Below, in pieces: positions 12,301 to 23,115 of a stretch of 64,000 nt of DNA (positions within the stretch are counted from its first letter, which is position 1; each line of letters begins with the position of its first letter). The notes under the pieces are model-generated. The model was given only the letters and a program-made list of their open reading frames with translations. It was not told where the DNA came from and made no database searches. Where the stretch lies: positions 1,550,001 to 1,614,000 of the forward strand of contig OZ017752.1 of assembly GCA_963969365.1 (NCBI GenBank), in the 5' to 3' direction. The position numbers and the translations under genes were made by a program. The DNA is from Asterochloris sp. CNOR1 (Eukaryota; Chlorophyta; Trebouxiophyceae; Trebouxiales; Trebouxiaceae).

Positions 12301-15300
12301 TTAAATTGTCTGTGCATGAGCCTGCAGCATCGGCCCGCACATGCAATTTACCTAGCATGCCTGTCGAGCGACAGCATGCACACGGGCTGCCAACAACAGG
12401 GCCCTGCAGTGCAGAACTGTACAGGGCCGCCATTAGGCAGGCCACTCCAGGCACAGGTTCCTGGCTGCTCTCCAAGAGGATGTCCAAGATGCCGCCCCGG
12501 CCTTGACTACAGCAGATCAGATTTTCAACGCTGCACCCAACCGCTGCTGCAGCCTGGAGGAGGTCACCACACCAGTCTGCTAACTTGCCCCACACAAGTC
12601 GCTCTTAGCTCACAGGAGCGGCACGCTCGCCCAGCTTCTCTGCCAGGAATGCGAGTATGCTGCCCCGGCAGGCAGCAGGCACAGGGGCCCAAGCTGCTGC
12701 AGGGCACACAGGATTGCAGCACATGAGCTTGCACAGGTGCCTCACTTGGCTGGGCCGCGGCCCAGGGACAGCTTGCCCGGCAGCTTCTTCATCAGGGACC
12801 CAAGCATACTGCCCTGGCGAGCATCAGGCGCAGGGTGGCCGACTGGGAGGCCCCACAAGTCGTCCACGTCGTCGCTGTGCTTGGAACCCCCTGTCTTGTC
12901 GCTGCCGGCCCTGCTTGCCGCACGGCTGGAGATGACGGAGAGCCCGCGCTTGACCAGGTCCTTTAGCTGCCCGTACCTGCTCTGATTGGCCTTGTCTGCA
13001 GGGGGCACACAGGCATGGCTCAGGTGACTCCCTCAAAGACTGTAATCGGCTTGTCTGCAGGCAGCAGCTTCTTGAACCTGTTATTCGCTCTAATTAGCCC
13101 AGTCTGCAGGGGCACAAGGGGCTGCTCACTTGTTGTGTGGTGGTCACATTTGCAGGGCTTCATTGGCATGGCTTACGAACAGCCGCCAGCCCTGGCCTTG
13201 TCTGCAGTGCACACTGGTACAGCATGTGAGTCTGCCAGAAGGTAGCATGCTGTGACATCTGCCTGCAGCGTCGCTTGCTGTGGATGGCGTTGTGTACAGG
13301 GTGCACACAGGGGATGGCTTGGGCAGCTGTGCTTGCAGAAAAAGGCTTCAGCAAACTCTCACATGGCTGCTAGCCTGATTCTGAGCAGGCACTGTACAGG
13401 CACCATGCACTTCATGGCAAGGCTTGCCCTGAGTGATGCACGCAGGACTGTGGCAGGTTTCGCAAGACTCACATGCTGTGAAGGCTTCCTCAGTGGCATC
13501 TGCATTGTATTTGCTCTCAAAGGCCTCCATGATGATGGCCATGAACAGCGTGAGGATGACAAAGTAGCCGACTATCAGCCAGGCCAGCATGAAGGCTGCC
13601 GCGCCCCAGTTGTTTGCGGCCACCAGGGGGTACATCACCGTGTCGTAGTTTTCAAGGGTCAGGCACTGCAAAAAGAGGCTTGGCAGCTTGAGTCAGCGCT
13701 GCAGGGTCTGAGCAAGTGCAAGCTGTCAGGGGTGAGGCACGGCAGGCACATGCACACAACACAGGGGCCTGCACACACAGGCGGCCAGCGGGAGATGGTG
13801 CATGACTGCGACAAGACTGGAGGCTGCGAATCTTTTTGCGGTATACAAATCCTGGTCAGATGTATGGACCTCGGTGTCAAGCTGGCGCCTTCAAGCCATC
13901 GCTGCCTTCACACTTCTGACAGCATGACCACATTCCGAACTGTTGCATGGTGTGGTTGCTGGTCACTTCCACCTCTGAGCGCTTTGAATATGGCTACGCT
14001 GCCCTTGCAATGTCACTGATGCAGAAGCTCGGGTGCCAAAATGCCCTGCCACCTCCTGCAGTGATGCCTCAGGCCGACCCAAGATGGAGCACTTGGAGGA
14101 GATCCATGGACAGTACGCCCAACCCAACTCACCTGAAACATTGTGGCGATGGACATGTAGAAGGAATCAAAGCCAGGGACGATCACTCCTGGCCCCCCAC
14201 CGTACACGTGGAGGCCAATGATGGCAAACACCACCAGGAAGAGGGCCAGCAGGGCACCGACAGAGGCAAAGGATGATGCCACTGAGATCAGGACTTGGGC
14301 AATGCGCCTCAGGCTCTGCAGCAGGAGCGCAGCACAAGTCAAGCTGCGGCGGTGTTGACAGCAGCACGGGCATGGCAGAGGTAAGGCTGCAGAGCGGCTG
14401 TGTCATGGGGCCTGACTCTTGTCATGCCAGCAGCAGCGGCACAGCACACATGCTAACTGCAGGCACAGTGCTTGGACTAGGGGCAATGCCATGACAGCAG
14501 CAAAGGCACAGCACAACCCTGGCAGCAGCCATGTGGGCAGGCAATAGGGACCCTGCTGCCATGTTGATCAGTATATCACCAGCTATGAGCCTGTGCAGAC
14601 ATCATGCTCAGGGTGCTGCAGCCACCTGACACGTACGGCGTCAAGCATGGGGGCTCACCTTGACGTAGCGGAAGAGCTTGAACAGGCGCAGGACTCTGAA
14701 GGCGCGAAGCACGCGCAGACCTGACAGTGAGCTGTTTCCAGACCCTGACATCTGCAGGGACGGGAGTTGCAAGGTCGAGTGGCCGGGGCTGGCAGAAATG
14801 CATCATCCATTTGGGATGAGGCGCCTGCATCATCTGGCAGCGGGCAGCCTCTGCACCTCGGCAGCAGGTCACTGTGTGGCAGTGCTGGCCTGGGCAGCAG
14901 CAGGGACAGCAGACAGGTATCAGAGGCTTCTGGCAAACAGGACAGCCCCAGCAACAAGTAGCGCCACATGCATCTGCCAGGAGATGCTGGGACTGCCAGG
15001 GACGGTGCCCGACATAAGTTGCACAAGTCACACCTGGCACGGCATGCTGGCACTGCCAGGCAGGCCTGCTACCCACCTCCAGAGCAATCTCGACAACCGA
15101 GATTATCACGACAACAGCATCAAAGATGTTGAAGGCGTCGCAGAGGTACTCGAAGAATTGCAGTGCAAAGAGCTTCATGGCCATCTCGATGCAGAAGAAG
15201 CCTGTGAAAATCATGTTGCCAATGTTCAGCACACTTGCATATGTGGGCGACTCGCCTGCAGGCAGGCACACGCCAGGGCTCAGCTTTGTTGAGGCACAGA

Positions 15301-18300
15301 GGGCAGCAAGTGCCCACAAGGCCCCCAGGTCCGTCTACAAAAAGCAACTGAATGTGTCATGCGCAGGCGCCGCCAAAGCTCACCGTCATAGGTCATGGCA
15401 AGCAGGATCGTGTTGATGATGGTCAGTGCCAGGAAGAGGGAGGGGAACCAGGGGTGCTCCACCACCTGGCGTGTCTTCCAGCGAGCGTCAAACAGGTAGA
15501 GCTGCCACAGGGGCAGGTTGGGATCATCTGGGGGCCCTGTGGCCCAGCCCTGCACAGATCAGATGCCCGGTTGGAGCAGCAGACACGCCCAGCAGCATGG
15601 CAGGGGTGTCAACGAGCAGGCTGGGTCATTTGGCAGCGCTGTGGGGCATCAAACACGCCACACCGACGGAGTGCCAGGTCCGACAGAAGCAGGGACAATG
15701 CCCAGGCTTCCTCAGGGACTGACGGGGCCCAGGAACCAGCTCCTTGAGCCGGCAGCACCTTCGGATCGGTGGCCCCTGGTGCCAGAGGGTGTGGACAGCA
15801 TGTCAGGCAGCAGCAGCTGCCCCGCAGGCAGATGCTGACTGAGTGGCTACCCCACCCCTTGACTGCTCAGCTCAGATGTGGCAGCCCTGCTGCTGAAGCC
15901 GCCCTCGCTGAACTGGGCAGTTGACCCCTTGCTCAAGGTCCGCGCGGTGGACATCTTGCTCCAGGCGGCCTGCATGACACAATGCAGTTGGCCACTTGAG
16001 GGGTGTGTCTCATGCCGTTGGCCAGCCGGCAGCAGTCCTTTGCACAGCCTCCCTGGCGGGGACTCAAGTGAGCTGCTCAGGGACAGCTGCAGCTTTGTTG
16101 CCTGGCTTAAGGGGTGCCACCCGTCAGGCTGCCTGCAGAACCGAAACGTGCTTGTGGGGGCTGAGACATGCCAGACAGCCAGAGCGCAGCACCATGTGGC
16201 CTCTGTCAAGGGTAGGAGCTCTGTTTGTGCGCATATGCACAGATTGGGCTGTGCTGCCAGCAGGTTTGCTGCCTGCACTTGCTCTCAGCAGCGCTGCTGT
16301 GCAGCCTGGCTTCCAGCAACATGCCGCACCCTGCCGGCAGCCCAGGCTGAGGACCCTTGAAGTGCACAGACAGACCTCACTGGTCTCCTTCTTCTTCTTG
16401 GCATAGTCTGACACCTTCTTCTTGCCCTTGTCCATCATACGCATCAGCACATTCTTCTTCCTGCGCTTGCTCATCTTGCTGAGCCTGTTTTTGAACAGTG
16501 TCTGCGCCTTGGCAAACTTGATTTTGAGCACAGCCAGGAATAGGTTCACCTGCAGCAAGCATTCGCAAAGGACTGCATAGCATCCAAGCTGCTGTCAGGA
16601 GTGAGAGCGCAACTTTGGGTGGCAGGCGACCCTTCAGCAAATTCAGCAAGTGAGCTTTGTTGCTGCTATCAACCTGACTGCAGACAGCCACTGCACAAGC
16701 AGACAGGTCCCTCAGACAGCTCCAGCTCTGTGACATTGGCACAAGCAGCAGGCACAGTTGCAGAAGCACTGCTGTCCTCACTGGACAATGATGCAGATTG
16801 CGCTATGCTGCCAGGGCAAGACACTGACCACGATGTAGCACCCCAGCACTTGAATGAGGATGAAGAAGGCCAAGCTGGCTTCATTGCCATTGTCCCAGGT
16901 GCTGCACAGCAGCATGCACGTGGTCAGGGTTTCATAGCTGGGTATCGTATGGTACCACGGCGGCAGACCTGCAGATCTGGTGCGCTGGAGCAGTTGATGT
17001 GAGATGCTGCGGCAGGCCTGCATGCAGGCGGCTGCAGGTCAACCAGACATGCGACACAGTGCTGGGATGTGAACCAAGGTGCTCTGTGTTGTCAGCCCAA
17101 GAAGCCTTCAAGAGGACACCTAGTCCACGCACTTGCTGTGCATTTACCAGACACACGCCATCGGGATCCAGGTCATACAGCAAAGCTGCAGCAGGCACAT
17201 GCGCACAGAGGCCTCACCGGTACATTATGTAGTTCCAGGCAGCCATGGTGACAATCTGGAAGATGGTGACCATCGCCTTGATGATGTTGTCCAGGCCTGC
17301 AGAGTCCTGCAGGACCCCCGTGACTGCCAAGGCGTCCTCTCTTGCCTCAAACTCCTGCAGAGCACAGGGTACTTATTGAGATGGTTGAGCAGCAGCAAGC
17401 GTCCATCACCCCATGACTGCTGTGGGGCTGGCTCCTGCCTCATCTTCCTTAGCAGCATAGGGTGCAGATATTCACAGCAGCAGGGTCATGGCAGAAAGGT
17501 AGCCTTCAGTATTTGCGTGACCACCAGGAAGCGCTGGGCTTCCGTGAGGTGCCAATACAACCCAGCAGCAACTAGGCACATGGTGCATGCTGCTGTGAGA
17601 CCCTGTTGGACCGCTCAAAGGCGCCGCTGGGCTGCAATCAGGCATGGTCCTGGGGCAGCTGGGCGTGCATCCGGCACTGCTGACCTGGCAGGTGTAGTTG
17701 GCTGGGCACCTGCGTGCCCCTCCACAGCCCCACTCATCAGGATTGTTTGAGGGTGTGGGCTCTGTTGAGCCGTCGATGAGGCTGATGCATTCATAGTGGC
17801 CTGCCCCCGAGAACAGCATAATGCCCGCGATGCCAAACAGGAACATGAAGAACAGCAGCAGGCTGACCACAGAGACCAGTAGTGGTACTGCCTGCATGCC
17901 ATTGTCACAGCCTCAGAGATTCCCAGCGCATCATGTGCTGCACATGCATGCAGAAGCAGATTTTCCACGTCTTAGCCAGGAAAGTGGCAGCTGTCTTGAT
18001 TTGAGGGATTGCAGCATGCAACCTAGAGGGCACAGCTGCAGTATGAGCACATACAGATGGCTAATGTGATCTGAGCTAAGGCAGGTGACCATGTCAACAT
18101 AACACTGCACGCTCAGACATGCAGCAGCTCGGTGCACCTCTACCGCGCTCTAGGGGCAGAGCAGATAACTTGACAGGGCGACTTGCCTCCAGAAAGCAGA
18201 CCACAATGGCACGCAGTGACTCAAAGCGGGTGATGGTCCGCAGCGGCCTCAATGCCCTCAAGGCACGCAGTGCCTTGATGCTCTGTGTGTTGTTGCCTGC

Positions 18301-21300
18301 ACAGAAATGCACAGAAATGGACTTGGGGCCTTGTGCTGCAGCCGACAATGGACTGCTTGGGGAGGACTCAGGTAGGGAGCCCAGCCTGGCTCTAGCACTG
18401 CTGCAGCTCAGTTGTGGCAGGCATGTCATAGCAGCACGCTGCCCTTGTCCTCATGCTTACTGCAGCGGGCTACTCCTGCCAGGTGCACTTCTCCGAGCAT
18501 AGCTGCGGCAGTCTGCACATGTTGCAGCACACCTGTCACAGAAGCGGGCAAGAACTCTGTGTAGCCGGCCAACACCATGAACAGGTCAAAGATGTTCCAG
18601 GCTTTCATCAGGTAAGCTCTGAGGCCACCGCTGGCCAGCATCCTCAAGATGAGCTCCACAGTGAAGCAGGCGTTGAAGGCCAGGTCTGCAGCAACCACAT
18701 ACTGCACTCAACGGTCGACCTCAGGACTCATGCGCACATGCAGCAGACAGCATGACTCAGGTTCAAATGTGAGCCCTGCCAACTTCCAGGGGCAGTGCAG
18801 GTAGCACAATGCAGCCGCAGAAGATGTGGCCCTGCCAGGAGACACTGAAAGAGTTGGTCCATCAGGGGAAGGGCAAAGCAGGAGGGAAGGACCTCAACCT
18901 GGTAAATCCATGCCTTGAGCGGCGCTGAGGATCAGAGAAGCACAGGCATCTGCTGCCGAGAGAGCAATCCATCCACTCATTGACTTTGACAGAAAGGTAC
19001 TGGCCGGCAGCAATGCTCATAGGCAGCACAGGCATCTTGTGACCTGTGAGACAGGCACTAGCACTCACTGATCCTGTCCAGCACCTCATTGCGCAGGCTG
19101 CTGTCAGGCTGCAGCGGGTCATAGGCTGCCAGCGTGACGATGTTGGCAAATATGAGCACAATGACCACAAACTCGAAGTTGGCGTTGCTGCTGATGAGAA
19201 AGCCCCACTTGCGCAGCCAGCACATGCCAGCAGTCTCATCGACAGCAGGCAGGGCTGCTGCTGCCCCACCAGGGCCGCCCGCAGCACCGCGCTGGCCGTC
19301 TGCAGGGGGCTTCCCACCCGCTGCAGCTCCTGCTGGGCCCTCTGCCGCAGCTGCACATCAGGCAAGAACAGCTGTGTAGACTGGCTGAGTTGAGGATGGG
19401 TGAGCCAGTGCGGTTGCCGTACTTGGCATGCTGGCCTCACTGACGCAGAGTGCGCAGGTGCAGGAGGTCCCAAAGGGGCTGTGGATCAGGATGTGGCAGT
19501 GGTAACGATGGGCAGACCAATTGCAGCAGTTGGGTGTGGCTATGCCCCTGCACCCTGCTGCTGAGCAGCAGCATGATAGGTGCCTGACTTGCAGGGCCAT
19601 GGAGGCAGCCATGTCAAGGGCTGCACCTGCTGCTGGCCGGCTGCTGCAGCTGCAAGTTGGACAAGGCTGTGTGGTTGTGTGATGTGGCAGGGCAATGCAT
19701 GTGGCAGGAATGAGGCCCTTTTTTGGCACTTCGGGCCAGGTGGCTGCATGTGGTGCGTGATCAGTAGCCCTGGGCCTGCCTTCTAAACGGCAATACTTGG
19801 CCTGCCTTCAAACGGCAATACTTGGCCTGCCCATCAAGCGGCGATGATCAACCTGCTGATCTGGGGCACTAGGACAAAACAGATATGCCTGGCTGCCAGA
19901 GCAGTGGCAGCAGTCACCTGTCGCCACCTGCGCTGCATCCGCAGCCTGCGCAGCAGCACTGGGTCTCAGGGCTGACTTCTTGGGCACAGCGTGTGGGATG
20001 GGGATCACCACTGCATCTGACGGCAGCTGCATGTCTGCCCGCTGCTGGGGGGGGAGCAGGGGCGCCTGGCTGCCAGCTGAGGAGGCCACGCTCTCTGCCT
20101 CGTGAGCGTCCCCCAGCAGCTGCGCCTTTAGCTGCGGCGGTATTCTTGATGCCTGCTCTGGCCCCTCCTTGCGAGGTGTCTCTGTACGCCTGGGGCTCAG
20201 CTGAGCCACATTCCCTGCAACAACAGTACTGTCAGAGCCCCTCATCCTGAACACCTTGAGCTGCCTGCAGTTCCTCTGGTTGGCTGCATCGACATGGAAG
20301 GACCACATCACTGCCCCAGCACCCACTCTCTCCCTCAGGACCCAGATTCAAGCCCTCACAATGGCAGTGCCTCCAGGAGACTGCTGGTGGGGTTTCATCT
20401 GTGTCCCAACGAGGGCGCTGGTGCACTATCAGCAGCAACCAGGTGGCAGCAAAAGCTTGGCACAGGCGGCAGCAGCATGGGCTGCTTCACAGCGCAGCAG
20501 CAGCAGCACCTGGCACAAGCAGCAGCATGGCAGCAACCAGCAGAATGGCTTGCCCCCACAGGTATGCCCCCACAGGCTTTTGTCAAGGGCTGCCCTGCAC
20601 CTTCCATCCGCCTCATGAGCCTGTCAGCTGTGTCTTGAGCCTTGCTCTGCCGTTGCATGCGCCGCAGTCGCAGCCCCATCTCAGCCGGGGTTTCCTGATC
20701 CTGGCTCAGCAGCTCCTCAAAACCCGCCTGCTCTGCCTCTGCAGGTGTGACAGACTGGGCGCAGTGATAATCCGTTGCCCAACAAGTAAATGAATGGTGA
20801 CCCTGCACCTCCTGGAGATCGCGGCTCCATCTCTATGATCGTGGCAAACATGTTTTGCCCTCTTGCTCAACACCTTCACTGAACAATGACTCAGCAGCTT
20901 ATCAATGTCTGCAGTCTTCAGCCCTGCAGAGGTCCTCCACAGCATGCTCTTCCATGCCCAAGCACAAAAAGCCAATTTGCAGCTTCACTGGGCTCTGACT
21001 GCTGAAAACCTGCATGCTGCTGCAGCATGCCACCAGCTGACCCGTCTGCAGTTCCCTTGAAGTTGGGCTTTGCACAGCTGGTGAAGGCGACATCTGTCGA
21101 TGCACCTGGCAGCTTCTACGTTGGTTGGTTGTGCAGCTGACACAGGCCTAGTCCCGCCTGGGGTGCCTGCTGCTGCGGCATTCAGCCATTGATACGTCCA
21201 ATCCCAACCTTGGAAGAAACGATTTTGCCAGGGCTGACAGGGTTGCACACCTGGCAGATTCTTCTTGAGGCGCTCATACAGTGCAGACGGCCCAGCCCGC

Positions 21301-22832
21301 GGCTGGGGTGCTGTGTGGCCCTCCCTGGGGCTGCCATGGGGACTGCCCCCAGGAAACGGTGAGGCGTCCTCCTGCTGCCTTAGCCTCTCGCGGGCTTGCT
21401 GCTCCAGCATTCGCCCAAAGTCCTGGGTCACTGACTGCCGCCGGCTGCTGATCTGGGCCAGCTCGTACACATCAGGCTGAGGCCTGGGTGATGCTGCAGC
21501 CGCGGCCACCTGCAACAGTGCGGAACAGGCTGGCCTCCTGTCTGCAACTGCATCAAAGGGCTACAGCAGGGGCCACATCATGCTAGTCCCGAAGCACAGC
21601 AGAAGGAGCTCGTCCTCAGGTTGGACCGTTGTGGTGCTGCCGCCGTGGCATGCAGAGTGGGCAAAGTCAGCTGCAGCCAGGCAGTGCATGCAAAGGACAG
21701 TACAGCTTTCCCAGACAACCTGATATGGTGGATACTGCTGCCCTGCCTGCAGCAGTATCAAGTCAATTGTAGCCGTGCCAGGTAGGCAGAGCACAGCAGA
21801 GCTTTCCTAGCTGACAGTAGGCTGGGGCAGAGGGATGGTGCTCTCCCTGCCGGCACAAGGGAATGCTGCCACCAAGGGATGCAGGGTCGAGCAAAGGTGC
21901 CATGCCATGTCGAGGCCCACAGAAAGGCAGGTTCATGCACTGCCAGGAGGGGCTGTCCCACCTCTGCAGAGCGGGCGGAGCCCCTGGCAGATAGCTGAGA
22001 GCTCTGTCGTGCTGCAGTCTCCTGTGCACGCGCAGCCAGTGCTGCAGCCTCAGCTGTTGCCAGCAGAGGGACCCTTGGGGGTGCCTGCGTGTGCGCTGGG
22101 TAGCCTGCCACCAGCCAAGCAGTAGCTGCCCCTACACTCGCCTCAGGAGCAGCTGCCCCTTCCCCTGCCTTTGGTGAAGCTGCCCTTGCAATCTGCCCCG
22201 CAGCAGCACCTCCATCCAGCCCTGCTGCTGGCACAGGCCCCGGCAGTGGGCCAAGCGAAATGCCCTGCCGCTGTACAGGTGCTGCTGCTGAGGCAGCCTG
22301 ACGACTCATTGCCTGCCGTGAGGCAGCAGCAGCCACAGCGGCAGCATTCTGCGCGAGAGCTGCCTTGGCAATGTCCCGCTCCTTCTTTTCCTTCTGCTTC
22401 ACCAAACCAAGGTCTCCATACAGGGTGGAGTCTGGCAGGCCTTTGGCAGCTTTGTCTGGCTGCTTCTTCTGGGCAGCAGCAGGACGGCTGCTCTGAGCAT
22501 CAGGGGCAGCACTGCTGGGTGCAGAAGCCTTCTGCCGTGCAGCTGAGGGGTCGCTTGCAGCAGCATCACTCGACACTGCAGGGGCCCCTGCAATTAGGAC
22601 ACTTCCTGCTGAGTTTATAGCTGGGTGTACCCTCATGCATGTGCAGTTGCACAAATGCGCAGTGGTAGCACAGCTGCGTGGCGGCACCAGGCCAGCAAGC
22701 ATCAGGGAATGCAGCGCGACCTGTGACATCATTCCCCTTCTGCTTGTTTGATGCTGCTGCCTCAGCTTGCAGACGGCTGTCCTTCTGCCCCTTGCCAGGG
22801 TCGGGTCCAGGCTTCTTCTTCATGCTGCCCAA
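2656..22832 (-). CDS. Four-domain voltage-gated cation channel (Cav/Nav superfamily alpha subunit)
   Basis: A plasma- or ciliary-membrane ion channel pore protein of the 24-transmembrane superfamily, read from right to left over about 20 kb and more than 30 exons. All four homologous repeats are visible, each with S1-S6, a charged S4 and a pore loop: domain I 16829-19357, II 13473-15549, III 6237-8248, IV 3780-5959. They are followed by a post-IV EF-hand-like segment and an IQ-like motif. S4 helices carry Arg/Lys every third residue in all four repeats. The pore-loop filter residues read A, E, N, D. The long cytoplasmic N-terminus, I-II and II-III linkers are Ala/Gln/Ser/Pro-rich. The start is placed at an ATG at 22832 (or 22823) and is uncertain. 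The 19.9-22.8 kb exons might belong to a separate gene, although no stop or 3' end intervenes in the exons I followed. Algal relatives include the Chlamydomonas CAV-type channels that support flagellar Ca2+ entry. Ion selectivity here cannot be read off with confidence. Confidence 0.92.
3780..5959 (-). other. Channel domain IV exons
   Basis: In coding order: 5852-5959 (III-IV linker entry), about 5576-5722 (S1, QQFDWFITGVIVVNIGLMAA), 5229-5402 (S2-S3, ending IDLISTAFARQLQQ), 5006-5086 (S4, RVLRAQKLLRLLRVTRMFK), 4599-4767 (S5, ALIALLWFIYSYVGVLLFG), 4249-4349 (pore, TLFRISTGDDWT) and 3780-3938 (S6, PMIMIQLFAAVVIENFE). Phases join cleanly: the S5 exon ends NFEHF plus one base and continues into WSAAITLFR. 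The filter residue aligned with the Glu of animal TGEAW is Asp. Two Cys residues follow the filter (DCAVRPPDC), as in many Cav pores. No IFM-type inactivation motif was found in the III-IV linker. Confidence 0.9.
6120..6262 (-). repeat. Echo of a channel exon 3' edge inside the following intron
   Basis: On the minus strand the domain III S6 exon ends with codons for TDKQQ followed by gtgggg (donor at 6231-6236). About 100 bases further into the intron (6122-6160) the same end recurs as codons for PTDKQQ followed by atggtg, so the donor GT is gone. It is one instance of the exon-edge copies seen throughout this window. Confidence 0.6.
6237..8248 (-). other. Channel domain III exons
   Basis: Coding order: 8080-8248 (pre-S1 and S1, FDYMMCVFIAISCGQMIC), 7730-7837 (S2, IDATLTGIFGLEAIAKIVAF), 7490-7602 (S3-S4, with KGLRVLRALKPLR), 6942-7104 (S5, VVLCLNFIIFGIMGVNLFGG), 6637-6778 (turret and pore, LLTLFITVTMNGWS), 6237-6424 (S6, GFVYFIFFIVIGSFCLMNLY). 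The residue at the usual filter Glu (animal STFEGW) is Asn in TMNGW. The S3-S4 exon ends CTCAG followed by gcaagc, so the intron has a GC donor. The S5 and pore exons join in phase, and the pore exon joins S6 through C|CC. Confidence 0.9.
8568..12995 (-). other. Channel II-III cytoplasmic linker exons
   Basis: Several exons encode a long disordered linker. They are 12746-12995 (basic, LKDLVKRGLSVISSRAASRA), 10791-11637 (about 280 residues rich in Ala, Gln, Pro and Ser, ending TPRSAARK), 10530-10596 (VVPVDESDSLIP), about 10078-10220 (MSPMERFLAMDIPAMAEAQA), about 9690-9790 (acidic, DFPEDAEQMAEMEQTQ), 9113 to about 9290 (SAVREALRTAKEAFKLQEDA) and about 8568-8759 (KLHAGGLRRTNSRKVDDD). Only the splice sites given to the base were checked. 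The assignment rests on consistent donor and acceptor contexts and on position between domain II S6 and domain III S1. Further small exons, for example near 8890-8950, are possible. Confidence 0.6.
13473..15549 (-). other. Channel domain II exons
   Basis: Coding order: 15384-15549 (S1, WFPSLFLALTIINTILLAMT), 15077-15255 (S2-S3, FTGFFCIEMAMKLFALQFF then FNIFDAVVVIISVVEIALE), 14659-14751 (S4, GLRVLRAFRVLRLFKLFR), 14133-14315 (S5 and first half of the pore, ending SFYMSIATMFQ) and 13473-13665 (second half of the pore, CLTLENYDTVMY, then S6). The intron splits the pore loop exactly between helix and filter. The filter residue is Glu (TLEN), the only one of the four that matches the Cav consensus residue exactly. 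The turret is unusually short: S5 is followed by HVYGGGPGVIVPGFDSF. Confidence 0.9.
15861..16549 (-). other. Channel I-II linker exons
   Basis: The exon at 16376-16549 begins VNLFLAVLKIKFAKAQ, which is the end of domain I S6. It continues as a strongly basic stretch (KNRLSKMSKRRKKNVLMRMM and DKGKKKVSDYAKKKKETSE). The exon at about 15861-15963 encodes a Ser/Thr-rich piece, TARTLSKGSTAQFSEGGFSS. The linker leads to the domain II S1 exon, which opens GWATGPPDDPNLPLWQLY. No beta-subunit AID consensus (QQxExxLxGYxxWIxxxE) is visible. Confidence 0.7.
16829..19357 (-). other. Channel domain I exons
   Basis: Coding order: about 19069-19357 (Ala/Gly-rich lead-in, then S1 with FEFVVIVLIFANIVTLAAYD), 18533-18685 (S2-S3, FNACFTVELILRMLASGG and AWNIFDLFMVLAGYTEFL), 18187-18296 (S4, KALRALRALRPLRTITR), 17685-17890 (S5 plus Cys-containing turret), about 17218-17352 (pore, AMVTIFQIVTMAAWNYIMY) and 16829-16976 (S6, AFFILIQVLGCYIV). 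The filter position that is Glu in animal TMEGW is Ala (ACC ATG GCT GCC TGG). The intron after S4 has a GC donor (CTGGAG followed by gcaagt, 18181-18186), and the reading frame FLE-AVPLLV requires it. Confidence 0.9.
19774..19850. repeat. Three tandem copies of a 24-27 bp unit
   Basis: The unit cctgccttcaaacggcaata followed by cttgg occurs at about 19774-19800, 19801-19825 and, more diverged, 19826-19850. It lies in an intron of the channel gene between N-terminal and domain I exons. Nothing suggests a coding role. Confidence 0.8.
19916..22832 (-). other. Channel cytoplasmic N-terminus (or separate upstream gene)
   Basis: Candidate exons on the minus strand are 22720-22832 (MKKKPGPDPGKGQKDSRLQ), about 21960-22590 (long Ala/Gln-rich segment with repeated SRQA patterns), 21252 to about 21510 (SVTQDFGRMLEQQARERLRQ), about 20606-20742 (ETPAEMGLRLRRMQRQSKAQ) and about 19916-20215 (LSPRRTETPRKEGPEQASRI). 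The segments look cytoplasmic, with short heptad-like stretches. They run straight towards domain I with no terminator or polyadenylation signal between, so I assign them to the channel. No domain is recognised in them. A transcript map would decide whether they form part of the same protein. Confidence 0.55.
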
Positions 22833-23115
22833 TTGCCAGCCTCAATCAGCCTCAGTCAGTAACTGCATGCCCAGTCATGCCGTGCCAGCAAGTGCATACT
22901 CAGCACTCGCAGCACTGGCATGTGTTTTGTAGAGTTCTGAACGGCTCTGATCCATCACAGGGCCCGCTGAGCTGCCGAAACCGGTCAACTTGGAGTTCAC
23001 GTCGTCAACTTCAGTAATGTAGCCCTGCAGTACTTGCTTTGACACTGCCTGCGGATAGCCGCATACATGAATTATTCTAATGGCTGAGCAGGTCACAGAT
23101 CACTTCCTGGACAGC
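22833..23115. promoter_or_regulatory. Shared head-to-head promoter region, channel and XPF
   Basis: About 280 bases separate the proposed start codons of the minus-strand channel (22832) and plus-strand XPF (23116). Both promoters and 5' UTRs must lie here or overlap the neighbouring gene. No TATA box or other named element is evident by eye. Confidence 0.5.

Noticed and set aside
13252-14019. 255-codon plus-strand open frame
   Set aside because: It overlaps antisense the domain II S6 and pore exon, whose protein similarity and splice sites are clear. It shows no family signature.
2656-22832. Identification as a classical voltage-gated sodium channel
   Set aside because: The filter is not DEKA, no IFM-type inactivation motif lies in the III-IV linker, and the channel fits the broad algal Cav/Nav superfamily. 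A Nav label would overstate the evidence.
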